In this document: piece after piece, positions 13,995-22,236 of the stretch
How the letters are laid out: each line of letters starts with the position of its first letter
How positions within the stretch are numbered: position 1 is the stretch's first letter
DNA from: Terriglobia bacterium
GTDB taxonomy: Bacteria; Acidobacteriota; Terriglobia; Bryobacterales; Bryobacteraceae
Reading direction: 5' to 3'
NCBI GenBank assembly: GCA_020073365.1
Contig: JAIQFL010000101.1
Coordinates: 1-32,715, forward strand
Length of the DNA: 32,715 nucleotides
Program-made: the position numbers and the translations under genes
The notes under the pieces: model-generated
What the model saw: the letters and a program-made list of their open reading frames with translations, nothing else
Told to the model about the DNA's origin: nothing
The model's database searches: none

Positions 13995-14390
13995 CTATCT
14001 CGCCGCCTCGACGCGAACGATATTTCGGAACTGTTCCTCTGGCGCAACCCATATCATGATCGCGGCAACCAGCAGCATTAATGCTGGCAATATCGCCATG
14101 AGGTTCGCCTGGATGAGCAGTGCTGCGAACATGCCGCAGAAGAGAAGGCTAGCAACGCCTCCGACTGTCTTTCCAACCCGCTTCACCAAAGCTCCGACGA
14201 TGATTGATCCGAAGCTGGCGAGAATAGCCAGCCACTTGAGGGTCTCCATGATGGCCTGCCCGGCAGCGGCATTCGGATCGTTCTGAGCTCCTAGGCTGTG
14301 ACCTAATCCCGCACAAGCACTGCTACAGGCGGCGGCTGGCAGGCCAAAGATGCCTGCGAGTATCATCAATACCATTGCTCCATTTAACAT
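13995..14390 (-). CDS. Four-helix membrane protein, unknown function
   Basis: A 131-residue hydrophobic protein with about four predicted transmembrane segments: residues 3-22 (AMVLMILAGIFGLPAAACSS), 50-68, 75-93 and 98-115 (LMAILPALMLLVAAIMIWV). A cysteine-containing loop (AACSSACAGLGHSLGAQNDP) follows the first segment. A strong GGAGGAG precedes the ATG at 14390. It ends 20 bp before the Lgt-like gene, so the two are likely co-transcribed. No family is recognised. The segment order resembles small conjugation or holin-like pilin-pore proteins only in a general way. It lies within the segment flanked by the 127-bp direct repeats. Confidence 0.72.
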   Translation of the reverse strand: MLNGAMVLMILAGIFGLPAAACSSACAGLGHSLGAQNDPNAAAGQAIMETLKWLAILASFGSIIVGALVKRVGKTVGGVASLLFCGMFAALLIQANLMAILPALMLLVAAIMIWVAPEEQFRNIVRVEAAR

Positions 14391-14855
14391 GTCTTTGTTT
14401 TCTCCTCCAACAGATTTCCTGCGCTGGCAACCTACTCAGCACAACGTACTATACCACACAATACGGGTTTAAGGTAAAACACCCATAATTTCTTTTTCTT
14501 AACGTTCGCGAAGACTCTGACCATCCATCTGACCGCCATAATCTAATAAGAGTCTGTTATCTTCGGTTATCTATTTCTTCCATATCGAGCGCTTGCTTAT
14601 CGCGCGGCCTATCCCGACGGCGCTTACAGTTCCGATTGCGGAGCGGGACAATTGTGAAGTGATGGTATCCACATAACCATCGTGTTTTCAATGACGTCTA
14701 ATAAATACTCCAATGGAGGTCTACATCGGAAGAGCCCAAACTAAGGATAGACAGCATGGTCTGCATCCGGGAGCAGGCCGCTGGAAATACGCAGCCAAAC
14801 ATCGCTATATTCGGTGCTAGGTGATACCATCTGGCGTGTTAGGAGCATAGTCCCC
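14391..14855. other. AT-richer divergent intergenic region inside the repeat-flanked segment
   Basis: These 465 bases separate the divergent membrane-protein and NHL genes. They are clearly more AT-rich than flanking chromosome, with T- and A-runs near 14487-14503. On the minus strand TATAGT (14448-14453) is a possible -10 for the membrane-protein gene. Short frames such as one starting at ATG 14713 look random. No RNA gene or repeat was recognised. Confidence 0.45.
14448..14453 (-). promoter_or_regulatory. Candidate -10 box for the membrane-protein/Lgt-like pair
   Basis: TATAGT on the minus strand lies about 58 bp upstream of the ATG at 14390. A matching -35 is unclear: TTTACC at a 19-bp spacing is the nearest. 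Low-confidence call based on one hexamer in an AT-rich stretch. Confidence 0.3.
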
Positions 14856-16835
14856 TTGCCAAACAGATATCCAGAACGTTTTAACCCCATCTCAAAGATC
14901 CACCCGGGCGACGAAAGCCATTTCAGTAGCGCCAGATGGAATACTGCAACTCGCGCACTCGTTAATATTGCCAGATCCTTCCTCACCGCTTGCGTGATAG
15001 GACTCCTTTGCTTTCTTGTGCCAACCCCATCCCAAGCGCAAGGGTTCACGATTACTTCAGTTGCTGGCTGTGATAACTGTGGTTCCCCGTCTACTTGGGG
15101 TGACAACGGACCAGCGATCAACGCCATCCTCGCCAGTCCAATGGGCGTGACGAAGGATTTTGCCGGAAACCTCTTCATCGCCGATCAACGTCATAATGTA
15201 ATTCGCAAAGTATCAACAACTGGCATAATCACCACGTTTGCTGGCTCCGGGTTTGGCTTTTCAGGCGACAAAGGCCCCGCCATCCTCGCTCAGTTCGCCA
15301 GCCCTACCAGCGTGGCCGTAGACGCCCTTGGCAACGTTTATGTGTTTGACTATGGGAACAATCGGATACGCAAGATCACCACTGATGGCATGATCGATAC
15401 ATTCGTAGGCGGCGGCAAGGGCTGTAGCGGCCAGACCAATTCAATAGGCGATGGATGCCCCGCTTCTAGCGCTACACTCAGTAGTATTATTGGCGGCGAA
15501 ATAAAGACGGATGCCGCTGGCAACCTTTACATCGCCGATTATGGCAACGGACGGATTCGGAAAGTGTCTTCGGATGGCATAATCAGGACAGTGGCTGGCA
15601 GCGGTCAGTGCTGCACAGTGGGCGACGGAGGCCCAGCAATCAACGCATACCTTAGTGGTGCCGAAAGCGTAGCGCTCGATGTCTCCGGAAACATATACAT
15701 TTGCTGCGGGAACGGGACCGTTCGCAAGGTATCAACGAATGGCATTATCACAACGGTGGCGGGCAATGGGGGAAGCTCGTTCTCAGGCGATGGAGGTCCG
15801 GCTCTCCTCGCCAGCCTTGGTTTCTCTCACCATGTAGCTGTGGATTCTGTCGGCAATCTTTACATCTCCGACCGCGGCAGCGACCGAATACGCCAAGTTA
15901 CGCTTGATGGAAAGATAAACACCATTGCAGGTGGCGGCACTGGCTGTAGCGGCCAGACCGATTCCGTGGGCGATGGATGTCTCGCAATCAGCGCTAAACT
16001 GTCTATGCCCGAAGGGTTAGAAGTAGAAACAGATGGGAGCATTTATGTTTCAGATAACAACAATTCAAGAATTCGATTGTTGAAGCCAAATATTCAAATT
16101 GGTGGGGTCGTCAGCGCCAGCGCTTTTGGGCAATTCACTTCGATTGCGCCGGGGTCCTGGATCGAAATCTACGGGTCAGGTCTGGCAATCGGCTCTCGTC
16201 TTTGGGCCGGTGCTGACTTCAGCGGGATCAATGCTCCGACTTCTCTTGACGGAACGAGGGTGACGGTTGGTGGTCAAGCGGCATTCATAGACTACATCAG
16301 TCCCAATCAGGTTAATGCACAGGTTCCGTCCAACGTAACCACGGGGCCTGTGCAAATGACTCTAACTAGCGGAGGCGTAACGACCCCTCCATATACCGTG
16401 ACGATCAATTCCAGCCAGCCCGGACTACTTGCTCCGTCATCTTTCCTTGTGAACGGACGACAATATGCTGTCGCATTATTCTCTGACGGCGTAACGTATG
16501 TCCTTCCTCCTGGAGCCGTTCCCGGCGTTCCTAACCGTCGTGCAAAACCCGGTGACACCATCAGCTTTTACGGCATCGGGTTTGGTTCGGTCTCTCCGAA
16601 TATTCCAGCAGGCCAGATCGTGCAACAAAGCAATACATTGACGCAGCCGCTCCAGGTCTTTTTTGGACAGACACCGGCATCACTGTCGTATTCGGGGCTG
16701 GCACCAACCGCAGTTGGTCTGTACCAGTTCAATGTCGTTGTACCGAACGTCAGCGCCAGCGATGCCATGCCATTGATCTTCAAGTTGGGCGGCGTGAGCG
16801 GGACCCAGACGTTATACGTTTCCGTGCAAAATTGA
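14856..16835 (+). CDS. Secreted NHL beta-propeller protein with TIGR03437 domain
   Basis: About 659 residues. A long N-terminal region leads to a signal sequence (ACVIGLLCFLVPTPSQAQG), then five or six NHL repeats of the form GDGGPAI-A-L-P-vavD-GNlYiaD-N-RIRkV-tdGiI-TvAG. The C-terminal 240 residues form the TIGR03437 domain (start ASAFGQFTSIAPGSWIEIYG; later PGDTISFYGIGFG and GLYQFNVVVP), found mainly in Solibacter extracellular proteins. The propeller probably binds carbohydrate or protein outside the cell. The start is uncertain: TTG 14856 has AGGAG ten bases upstream, GTG 14814 has none, and a non-standard ATT just before the signal sequence is possible. GC content is visibly lower than in neighbours. 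The gene lies inside the repeat-flanked segment. Confidence 0.88.
   Translation: MPNRYPERFNPISKIHPGDESHFSSARWNTATRALVNIARSFLTACVIGLLCFLVPTPSQAQGFTITSVAGCDNCGSPSTWGDNGPAINAILASPMGVTKDFAGNLFIADQRHNVIRKVSTTGIITTFAGSGFGFSGDKGPAILAQFASPTSVAVDALGNVYVFDYGNNRIRKITTDGMIDTFVGGGKGCSGQTNSIGDGCPASSATLSSIIGGEIKTDAAGNLYIADYGNGRIRKVSSDGIIRTVAGSGQCCTVGDGGPAINAYLSGAESVALDVSGNIYICCGNGTVRKVSTNGIITTVAGNGGSSFSGDGGPALLASLGFSHHVAVDSVGNLYISDRGSDRIRQVTLDGKINTIAGGGTGCSGQTDSVGDGCLAISAKLSMPEGLEVETDGSIYVSDNNNSRIRLLKPNIQIGGVVSASAFGQFTSIAPGSWIEIYGSGLAIGSRLWAGADFSGINAPTSLDGTRVTVGGQAAFIDYISPNQVNAQVPSNVTTGPVQMTLTSGGVTTPPYTVTINSSQPGLLAPSSFLVNGRQYAVALFSDGVTYVLPPGAVPGVPNRRAKPGDTISFYGIGFGSVSPNIPAGQIVQQSNTLTQPLQVFFGQTPASLSYSGLAPTAVGLYQFNVVVPNVSASDAMPLIFKLGGVSGTQTLYVSVQN
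15420..15990 (+). repeat. Intragenic repeats in the NHL gene
   Basis: The stretch GGCTGTAGCGGCCAGACC followed by GGCGATGGATG occurs near 15420-15460 and again near 15943-15980, encoding two GCSGQT-S-GDGCxA loops. Shorter matches recur at every propeller blade (for example GGCATAATC/GGCATTATCAC). This suggests recent blade duplication within the propeller. Confidence 0.6.
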
Positions 16836-16911
16836 TCGGGCCTTACGGCGATTGAGGTGGACTGGTCCGAGTGGCGATTCGGCAAGCTGTCTTTTCCCGG
16901 ACACGCCCTCT

Positions 16912-17038
16912 ATGGGGCGAAGCGTCGCCGGTCTACCACCTGCTCGTAAACCAGCCCCGCAAGCGCTGCCAGATCTCGCTGCAAAACCACGACGACGTAG
17001 CCTGGTTCAAGAACATCAAGATCCGCCGGCTATAGGGC
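16912..17038 (+). repeat. Direct repeat, right copy (orphan DUF1080 3' end)
   Basis: An orphan copy of the end of the DUF1080 gene, encoding GEASPVYHLLVNQPRKRCQI then SLQNHDDVAWFKNIKIRRL and a stop, with no start or upstream part of the gene. It matches 13127-13253 at 123 of 127 bases at an offset of exactly 3,785. Sequence on either side shows no similarity to the flanks of the left copy. Confidence 0.9.
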
Positions 17039-17070
17039 TCGCTGAGCGGGCCAAGGGCGCTCCACGCGAC

Positions 17071-17100
17071 TTGGCGAAGCGGTTCCCCATCTTCAATAAT
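17071..17100 (+). promoter_or_regulatory. Candidate promoter of the methyltransferase pseudogene
   Basis: TTGGCG (17071-17076) and AATAAT (17095-17100) are 18 bp apart. The -10 ends five bases before the ATG at 17106, another leaderless-type layout, and no Shine-Dalgarno is present. Confidence 0.35.
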
Positions 17101-17105
17101 GGATC

Positions 17106-17790
17106 ATGTCCCCAACCGAAGAACAGATCGTACACGTCAGCGATACAGCTCTGATGGTCGCCGCCTGCCGCGCCATGGAAACGGTGCGTCCGGATGGGCT
17201 GGTCCGCGATCCTTTCGCCGGACGCCTGGCCGGCGCGCGCGGGATGGCCATCGCACGAGCGCTACCGGCTGGGAGGTAATGTGCTTCGGCGTGGTGTCCG
17301 CAGTCGTTTCCTGGATGATCTGGTCACTCATTCTGTGACGACGCTGGCGATCGAGACCGTGGTCAGCATCGGATGCGGGCTCGACACGCGCCCCTGGCGC
17401 CCGGACTTTCCGGCGGCGTTGCGCTGGATCGAGGTCGATTTTCCGGCCATGCTCGACTACAAGGCCGCCGTCATGGCCCCGCAGGAGCCGAAGTGCAGGC
17501 TGGAGCGTGTGGCCGCGGACCTGAACGAGGCGTCCGCGCGGGAGGTGGTGTTCGCCGCCGCCGGCAACAATCCCGGCCTGATGATTACCGAAGGGTTTCT
17601 CAGCTACCTGCCGGCGGAGACCGTAGATGCGCTGGCTTCCGAGTCCGCTGCCAAGGGCGGCATCCACTACTGGATGCTGGATCTCGCGTCGCCTCAACTG
17701 GAGCGCCGCATGGATATGGGTTCCCGTACGGCGCTCCGAAACGTGCAGTCCGCCAATCACCTGAATGGCCTGCAGATACTCGACGCGCTG
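17106..17790 (+). pseudogene. SAM-dependent methyltransferase, frameshifted and truncated
   Basis: The protein is a class I methyltransferase of the leucine-carboxyl-methyltransferase-like/TIGR00027 group. It starts MSPTEEQIVHVSDTALMVAA and runs to GMAIARALP in one frame, then meets a stop at 17277. Six residues (WEVMCFGV) continue in a second frame and the rest in a third: GVRSRFLDDLV, then VVSIGCGLDTRPWRPDFPAA (SAM-binding), RWIEVDFPAMLDYK and MITEGFLSYLP. Adding one base near 17265-17272 and a G near 17291-17296 would restore one frame. Coding sense stops at NGLQILDAL, 6 bp before the stop of the convergent DUF2339-like gene, so roughly the last 50 residues are missing. The 3' loss makes it a real pseudogene. 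Confidence 0.75.
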
Positions 17791-17796
17791 GGGCCC

Positions 17797-19539
17797 TTAC
17801 GCCCCCGCCTTCTTGAACCGCGGCAGCGCCATCAACGCCGCTCCGAACATCAACAGCGAAAGAAACAGCGCGGCCTTCTGCTCCTGGTGCAGATCCTCCA
17901 TCACCAGGCGATAGGCGCCCACCACCATCGCGGGATAGGTCAGTCGCGACAGTTCCAGGGAGTCCCAGCGCGACCCCGCCCAAGCCAGCAGCAGCGCGGA
18001 GCCCACTACAATGCCCGTCCGCAGCGTGGCGCAATATGCGTGACTGGCCATCTCGCCGAAAACCCCGTGGTACAGGGCGGTAAGCAGTCCTGCCGAGATC
18101 CCCGCCAGGAGCCACGCAAAGGCGCCGGCGGCGGCCAGCCGGAATACCTGAAAGCCCCACTCGCGCCGGCCGCTGTCATAGTGCACAGCCAGGGCGTAGC
18201 ACAGCCCCGCAGCCAGCGCGCCGGCGGCGATCGCAACGTCTTTCTCCCCTTGCCAGGTCCCGTCGCCCAGCAGGAACGCGGTCGCCTGCGTGATCGCCCC
18301 CGAAGAGACCAATGCCAGCAGAAGGTACAAGCCGCCGTGTACCTGCAGAGTCAACCGGCCGAAGAAGCCCCCGGCCCACATGCACGCGATCGCCGCCACC
18401 GACCATGCGGCGTCCGCCGTCGCGCCCACCAGCAGAATGCGGCTTCCCACGATCGCCAGGAGAAAACCGAACGTGGAATACGTGTAGAAGTTTCGGCCGC
18501 GCGCGCCACGGCGGTCGAGCAGCGCGAACGAAACCACGTAGCAGGCCACCGCACAGGCCAGCGTGAGGACCGCCATGTCGGGCCCCAACCGCGGGTCCGC
18601 GCTGGCCAGCCGCAAACCGCCGCCCACGCTGATCAGGAACGCCAAGCCGCATTGCGCCGTCTCGAAGCCCGTAAACGTGAAGCCCCGGAACAGCGTCCGG
18701 ATGATGGTGCTCGAAAGGTAAATCCCCAGCAGCGACACCTGCGTCGTAAGCAGCCAGGCGTGGGGAATGGGAGCGTAGGCCGGTGGCAGCCCGCGCTCGT
18801 TGGTCACCAACCAAGTCGCCAACACGATCGCAAGATCGGCGGTTGTAGCTGCCAGCCACCGTTCGCTCAGCCAATGGTTCAGGCAGGCCGAGGCTTGCAC
18901 AGCGGCGGCTATCGCCAGAAACACCAGCGTGAAAGGCAGCACGTCGTGGGTGGCCATCAGCAGGGCCGCGGCCGTTCCCAATCCCGCCAGCGTCGCGATG
19001 GTGGCGACAATCAGCAGGTCCTTCCGCCACGAGACCGCCAGGCCGAAAACGGTGAAAAACAGGAGGATGGCGCCGGCCGTCCAGGTGGACACCGCGTGGA
19101 ACCGCAGCGTGGCTTCCCACAACAAGGGCGCCAGCACCAGCACGGAGGTCAGGCTGTGTAGCGCCGCCTCTAAGCGCAGCGCCGCGGGTGTGCGCGCCGC
19201 CCAGACCAGCCACAGGATGGCGTACATCAGCCCGATCGCGACGCCGAGCTGAGGCCCAACGGTTCCCGATTCCGTAATGGCGCGCAGCAGGTACGCGCCC
19301 GCCAAGCCAAGCAGTGCGCGGCCTAAGAGAGGAAACAGTGCGGCTGGCGTAGGGTGAGCGCCCGGCTCTCGAAGCCCCTCGCCCTGTTCCAGCTTGGGCA
19401 GATCGAGGTCTCCGTTTGCGGGCCGCGCTCCCACGCTCCCGCGTTCCCGCCCCAGCCCCAGCTCCCGCTCAATGCGGGCGATACGCTGCGCCAGCGCGCG
19501 GACCTCGCCCTCCAGTCCTTCCCAGTCCGGTTGCGGCAT
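17797..19539 (-). CDS. DUF2339-like polytopic membrane protein
   Basis: A 580-residue inner-membrane protein. Residues 5-30 form a short coiled coil (LEGEVRALAQRIARIERELG), then a charged linker, then about 14-16 transmembrane helices from residue 68 to the end (for example ALLGLAGAYLLRAI and IVATIATLAGLGTAAALLM). This layout of a coiled coil plus many helices is typical of DUF2339 proteins, whose function is unknown. The ATG at 19539 has GGAGG nearby and lies 17 bp after the NrfD-type gene, so it is the last gene of the electron-transfer operon. It may be an accessory or an independent transporter-like protein. Its stop abuts the truncated methyltransferase. Confidence 0.78.
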   Translation of the reverse strand: MPQPDWEGLEGEVRALAQRIARIERELGLGRERGSVGARPANGDLDLPKLEQGEGLREPGAHPTPAALFPLLGRALLGLAGAYLLRAITESGTVGPQLGVAIGLMYAILWLVWAARTPAALRLEAALHSLTSVLVLAPLLWEATLRFHAVSTWTAGAILLFFTVFGLAVSWRKDLLIVATIATLAGLGTAAALLMATHDVLPFTLVFLAIAAAVQASACLNHWLSERWLAATTADLAIVLATWLVTNERGLPPAYAPIPHAWLLTTQVSLLGIYLSSTIIRTLFRGFTFTGFETAQCGLAFLISVGGGLRLASADPRLGPDMAVLTLACAVACYVVSFALLDRRGARGRNFYTYSTFGFLLAIVGSRILLVGATADAAWSVAAIACMWAGGFFGRLTLQVHGGLYLLLALVSSGAITQATAFLLGDGTWQGEKDVAIAAGALAAGLCYALAVHYDSGRREWGFQVFRLAAAGAFAWLLAGISAGLLTALYHGVFGEMASHAYCATLRTGIVVGSALLLAWAGSRWDSLELSRLTYPAMVVGAYRLVMEDLHQEQKAALFLSLLMFGAALMALPRFKKAGA

Positions 19540-19556
19540 GGCAACCTCCTCAGGCT

Positions 19557-20738
19557 CTAGTCAGCACTCGCGCTTTGGCGAGCCTGGCTTTCCGGCCACG
19601 GCGGCAGTAGCTTCACCAATACCACAAAGATGGCGAATGGCAATAGCATCAACCCGATCGCCGGCAACAGACCCTCGCGCGTCACGAACGCGACCTTGTA
19701 CGTGGTGTACCCCAGGAAACTCTTCGAGAACAGTTGGCCGCCAATCACCACGTTCCACCGCATGGCGAAGATACCCACCAAAGTCAGGCTGCAGGCCGTC
19801 ACGTACATCGCCCGCCGCTTCGCCTCGGCAAACTTCCACAACTGATTGGCCGCCAGCAGGGCCAGCGGAATCAGCGTCCCCAGGCCGATCTGCAGAATCA
19901 CCTGCGACCCCCACAGCCGCGTGTGCACCATGAAGTCCAGGCTGCGGAAGGATTCGTCGGCCTCGTAGGTGCGGTGGATCAGGTCCAGCATCTCCAGCGT
20001 GAAATCGATGACGAACGTGTAGAACAGGTACTGGGCGATGGTATCCAGGCATCGCATGTCGATCGCCATCTTCTTCACCTTGGTGGTAACCATATACAGC
20101 AGCAGCACCGCCGCGATTCCCGACGTCATCGCCGAAAACAGAAACACGATCGGCATCAGCGGCGTCGACCACCAGGGGTTGGCCTTGATCGAGCCGAAGA
20201 TGAACCCCACGTACCCGTGCAGCAGGAAGGCCGAGGGAATGCCGATCACCGTCACCGCGTAGCCCACCTTGTCGTCGATCGCGCGGGCCCCCGTGCTGAC
20301 GTTTTCCGACCCCAGCGTGAGCGCCTTATAAATCAGCCGCGTGATTCCCGTCGTGGACTGCGCCAGGCGCACGATATCCGCGCGGTATTCCAGCCAGATC
20401 TCGAGCAGCAGAACCACCGTGAGGTACCACAGGTAAACGAAGCCGAACATCGCCATGGCCGAGGAGCCGTGCGGCGTAAGATACATCTCCATGGACCGCT
20501 CCGGATGCCCCAGGTGCAGTTGCAGGGGCAGCGGCGCCACCAGCAGAAACGCCAGCGCCGTCAGCAGCGCCAGACGGTACGTGGGCCGCACGGCCTCCAC
20601 CTTGAAGACCCGCTCCAGCGAGGCCAGGATGAATGCACCCGCCACCAGGCCGGTGATGTAGGGGTAGAGCACAATCAGCAGGCTCCATTGTAGCTCCACC
20701 TCGTTGGGGTACATGAATCCGTCGACGCCAGGTATCAT
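19557..20738 (-). CDS. NrfD/PsrC-type quinone-interacting membrane subunit
   Basis: A 393-residue protein with about ten transmembrane helices (for example LLIVLYPYITGLVAGAFILA and LLTALAFLLVAPLPLQLHLG). The fold and the PLPLQLHLGHPERS region match NrfD/PsrC/HybB membrane anchors, which exchange electrons between the menaquinone/ubiquinone pool and a partner ferredoxin. It lies 12 bp downstream of the four-cluster ferredoxin gene, the standard NrfC-NrfD pairing. ATG 20738 fits the family start. Direction of electron flow cannot be read from sequence. Confidence 0.9.
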   Translation of the reverse strand: MIPGVDGFMYPNEVELQWSLLIVLYPYITGLVAGAFILASLERVFKVEAVRPTYRLALLTALAFLLVAPLPLQLHLGHPERSMEMYLTPHGSSAMAMFGFVYLWYLTVVLLLEIWLEYRADIVRLAQSTTGITRLIYKALTLGSENVSTGARAIDDKVGYAVTVIGIPSAFLLHGYVGFIFGSIKANPWWSTPLMPIVFLFSAMTSGIAAVLLLYMVTTKVKKMAIDMRCLDTIAQYLFYTFVIDFTLEMLDLIHRTYEADESFRSLDFMVHTRLWGSQVILQIGLGTLIPLALLAANQLWKFAEAKRRAMYVTACSLTLVGIFAMRWNVVIGGQLFSKSFLGYTTYKVAFVTREGLLPAIGLMLLPFAIFVVLVKLLPPWPESQARQSASAD

Positions 20739-20750
20739 AGCCTCGCTCCC

Positions 20751-21491
20751 TTACCGCACTGAGCCGTCGAGGTCCTTGTAGTAGACCTTCGCTCCGGTTG
20801 CCATGTACGGCTTCAGAACTTGTACTTTGTTGTTGCGCAGAATCTCGTGCACCGGATCTTGCGGGTTCTTGAAGTCCACCAGTTGCCGCGCGCCCGTGGG
20901 ACAGTTCTCGCAGCAGGCCGTGGTGAGCCCCTGGGTGATGCGGTGGTAGCACAGCATGCACTTGTCCACCGTTTCCGTTTCGGGGTGCAGGTAGCGGCAG
21001 CCGTAGGGGCACGCCTGCACGCAGTAGCGGCAGCCCAGGCAGTAGGTCTCGTCCACCAGCACCACGCCATCCGGGCTGACGAACGTCGCGCCCACCGGGC
21101 ACACCTGCACGCACGGCGAATCGGCGCAATGGTTGCAGAGCTTGGGTACAAAGAAACTCTTCAGGTCCGTGCGCGTGGAAGGCGGGAAGCCGTCCATGGC
21201 GCCGTTGGGCGATTCCACGTGAGGCTGCTGGCCCTCTTCCACTTCGTAGCGCTCCACCCAGGTGCGGAAGTATCCCTTGGGCACGCCATTCTCTTTGGAG
21301 CACGCGCGCACGCAGTTGCCGCACCCGATGCACCGATCGATGTCGATGATCATCCCCCACCAATGCTCCGCCATCCGGTAGGTCTCGCTGGGAGGAGCGG
21401 CTCCGGTGATCTGCTCGAGCGTGGCTCCCACGGACGCCATCACCAGGAGTTTGCCCCCGATGGTGAAAAGGTCTCGCCGGCTGATGTCCAT
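20751..21491 (-). CDS. Tat-exported four-cluster ferredoxin (NrfC/PsrB/DmsB-like)
   Basis: A 246-residue iron-sulfur protein. The N-terminus MDISRRDLFTIGGKLLVMAS carries a twin-arginine export motif (SRRDLF), so it acts on the periplasmic face. Sixteen or more cysteines form four 4Fe-4S sites: C54/57/60/64 (CIGCGNCVRAC), C119/122/127/131, C151/154/157/161 and C178/181/193-194/197. This is the NrfC/PsrB-type electron conduit. It should pass electrons between the membrane NrfD-type subunit encoded 12 bp downstream and the tetraheme cytochrome encoded 15 bp upstream. No molybdopterin catalytic subunit is present, unlike typical Psr or Dms operons. Confidence 0.92.
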   Translation of the reverse strand: MDISRRDLFTIGGKLLVMASVGATLEQITGAAPPSETYRMAEHWWGMIIDIDRCIGCGNCVRACSKENGVPKGYFRTWVERYEVEEGQQPHVESPNGAMDGFPPSTRTDLKSFFVPKLCNHCADSPCVQVCPVGATFVSPDGVVLVDETYCLGCRYCVQACPYGCRYLHPETETVDKCMLCYHRITQGLTTACCENCPTGARQLVDFKNPQDPVHEILRNNKVQVLKPYMATGAKVYYKDLDGSVR

Positions 21492-21506
21492 GTTTTGTCG
21501 CTCCCC

Positions 21507-21965
21507 TCAAATGTGCGGATCGTGTGGCTTGTGGCAGGAATTGCAGGCCATTCCGTCGGAGTGCTCGGCAGTCGCCACCTGCGGGAATTGCTTGGGCTTG
21601 GCCGCATCCTTCTCATGGCAGCGCCGGCAAAGGTCGGCGACCTCGGGCAGTTTCGGAACATTCGCCGCCGGGTCGTTGGCGTGGTTCGCCAGCGGACCGT
21701 GGCAGGCTTCGCAGGCCACATGCGCGTGCTTGCCGCCGATGCGGACCTTGGCCTGGTCGTCATGGCACATCACGCAGGTATCCTGTCCGGCAAAGGCAAT
21801 CGGCCGTTGGCGGATGGCGTCGAGGGCGCCCGGGCGATAGTGGCCATACTGTCCGAAGGCCTTGGGGATCACCGCACCCCGAACCACAAGGAAGAGGCCG
21901 ATGCCGGCCAGCAGCACCAGTGCCGGCTGAACCAGATGGACCCAGTCATGAAACAAACGGCGCAA
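21507..21965 (-). CDS. Membrane-anchored tetraheme cytochrome c
   Basis: A 152-residue protein with one N-terminal transmembrane anchor (ALVLLAGIGLFLVVRGAVI, about 15-33) and four heme-binding CxxCH motifs: CVMCH (64-68), CEACH (85-89), CRRCH (113-117) and CNSCH (141-145). It would sit on the periplasmic side and exchange electrons with the Tat-exported ferredoxin encoded next. The TTG at 21965 is preferred: a G-run (AAGGGGGGT) lies just upstream and the anchor follows directly. It is the first gene of the operon, and an inverted repeat of TetR-operator type lies about 90 bp upstream. The length is short for NrfB/NapC proteins, and the exact cytochrome family is unclear. Confidence 0.88.
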   Translation of the reverse strand: MRRLFHDWVHLVQPALVLLAGIGLFLVVRGAVIPKAFGQYGHYRPGALDAIRQRPIAFAGQDTCVMCHDDQAKVRIGGKHAHVACEACHGPLANHANDPAANVPKLPEVADLCRRCHEKDAAKPKQFPQVATAEHSDGMACNSCHKPHDPHI

Positions 21966-22051
21966 GATTACCCCCCTTTTCCAGGAAATCTGCAGCTATG
22001 GTTGGCAGGCGGCGAGGCCGTCCACCCAAAGAGTTCGGTAGAGAGTGAGCA

Positions 22052-22077
22052 ATACACAGACCAAACGGTCTGTATAT
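22052..22077 (-). promoter_or_regulatory. TetR-type palindrome upstream of the cytochrome operon
   Basis: ACAGACC (22056-22062) and GGTCTGT (22067-22073) form a perfect inverted repeat around AAAC, extended by ATAC/ATAT arms with one mismatch. AGACC-N4-GGTCT is a common shape for TetR-family operators. It lies 86 bp upstream of the TTG at 21965. No TetR gene is in the window, so the regulator is unknown. Confidence 0.5.
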
Positions 22078-22236
22078 CCTGAATAACCGAGCGGAGCGGC
22101 AATCCGTGGTGAATTCCCACATTTCGCCGTGAATCTCGGTAATCAGGCCTGGGGTAAATCACGCAAGGTGGGGGAAATATGGACACTATTCTGGCCGCCA
22201 GCGCCATCCTGTCAGCGATCCGGATGACTCGGGGGA

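Noticed and set aside
17194..19161. A 655-residue open frame on the plus strand
   Set aside because: Only its first part (to about 17790) is the methyltransferase; the rest is antisense to the DUF2339-like gene and is rich in Q, R, H and P, as expected of a shadow of a high-GC coding strand.
20820..22082. A 420-residue plus-strand open frame opposite the ferredoxin and cytochrome genes
   Set aside because: The minus-strand proteins have clear CxxCH, ferredoxin and Tat motifs; the plus-strand frame has histidine/alanine-rich shadow composition and no domain.
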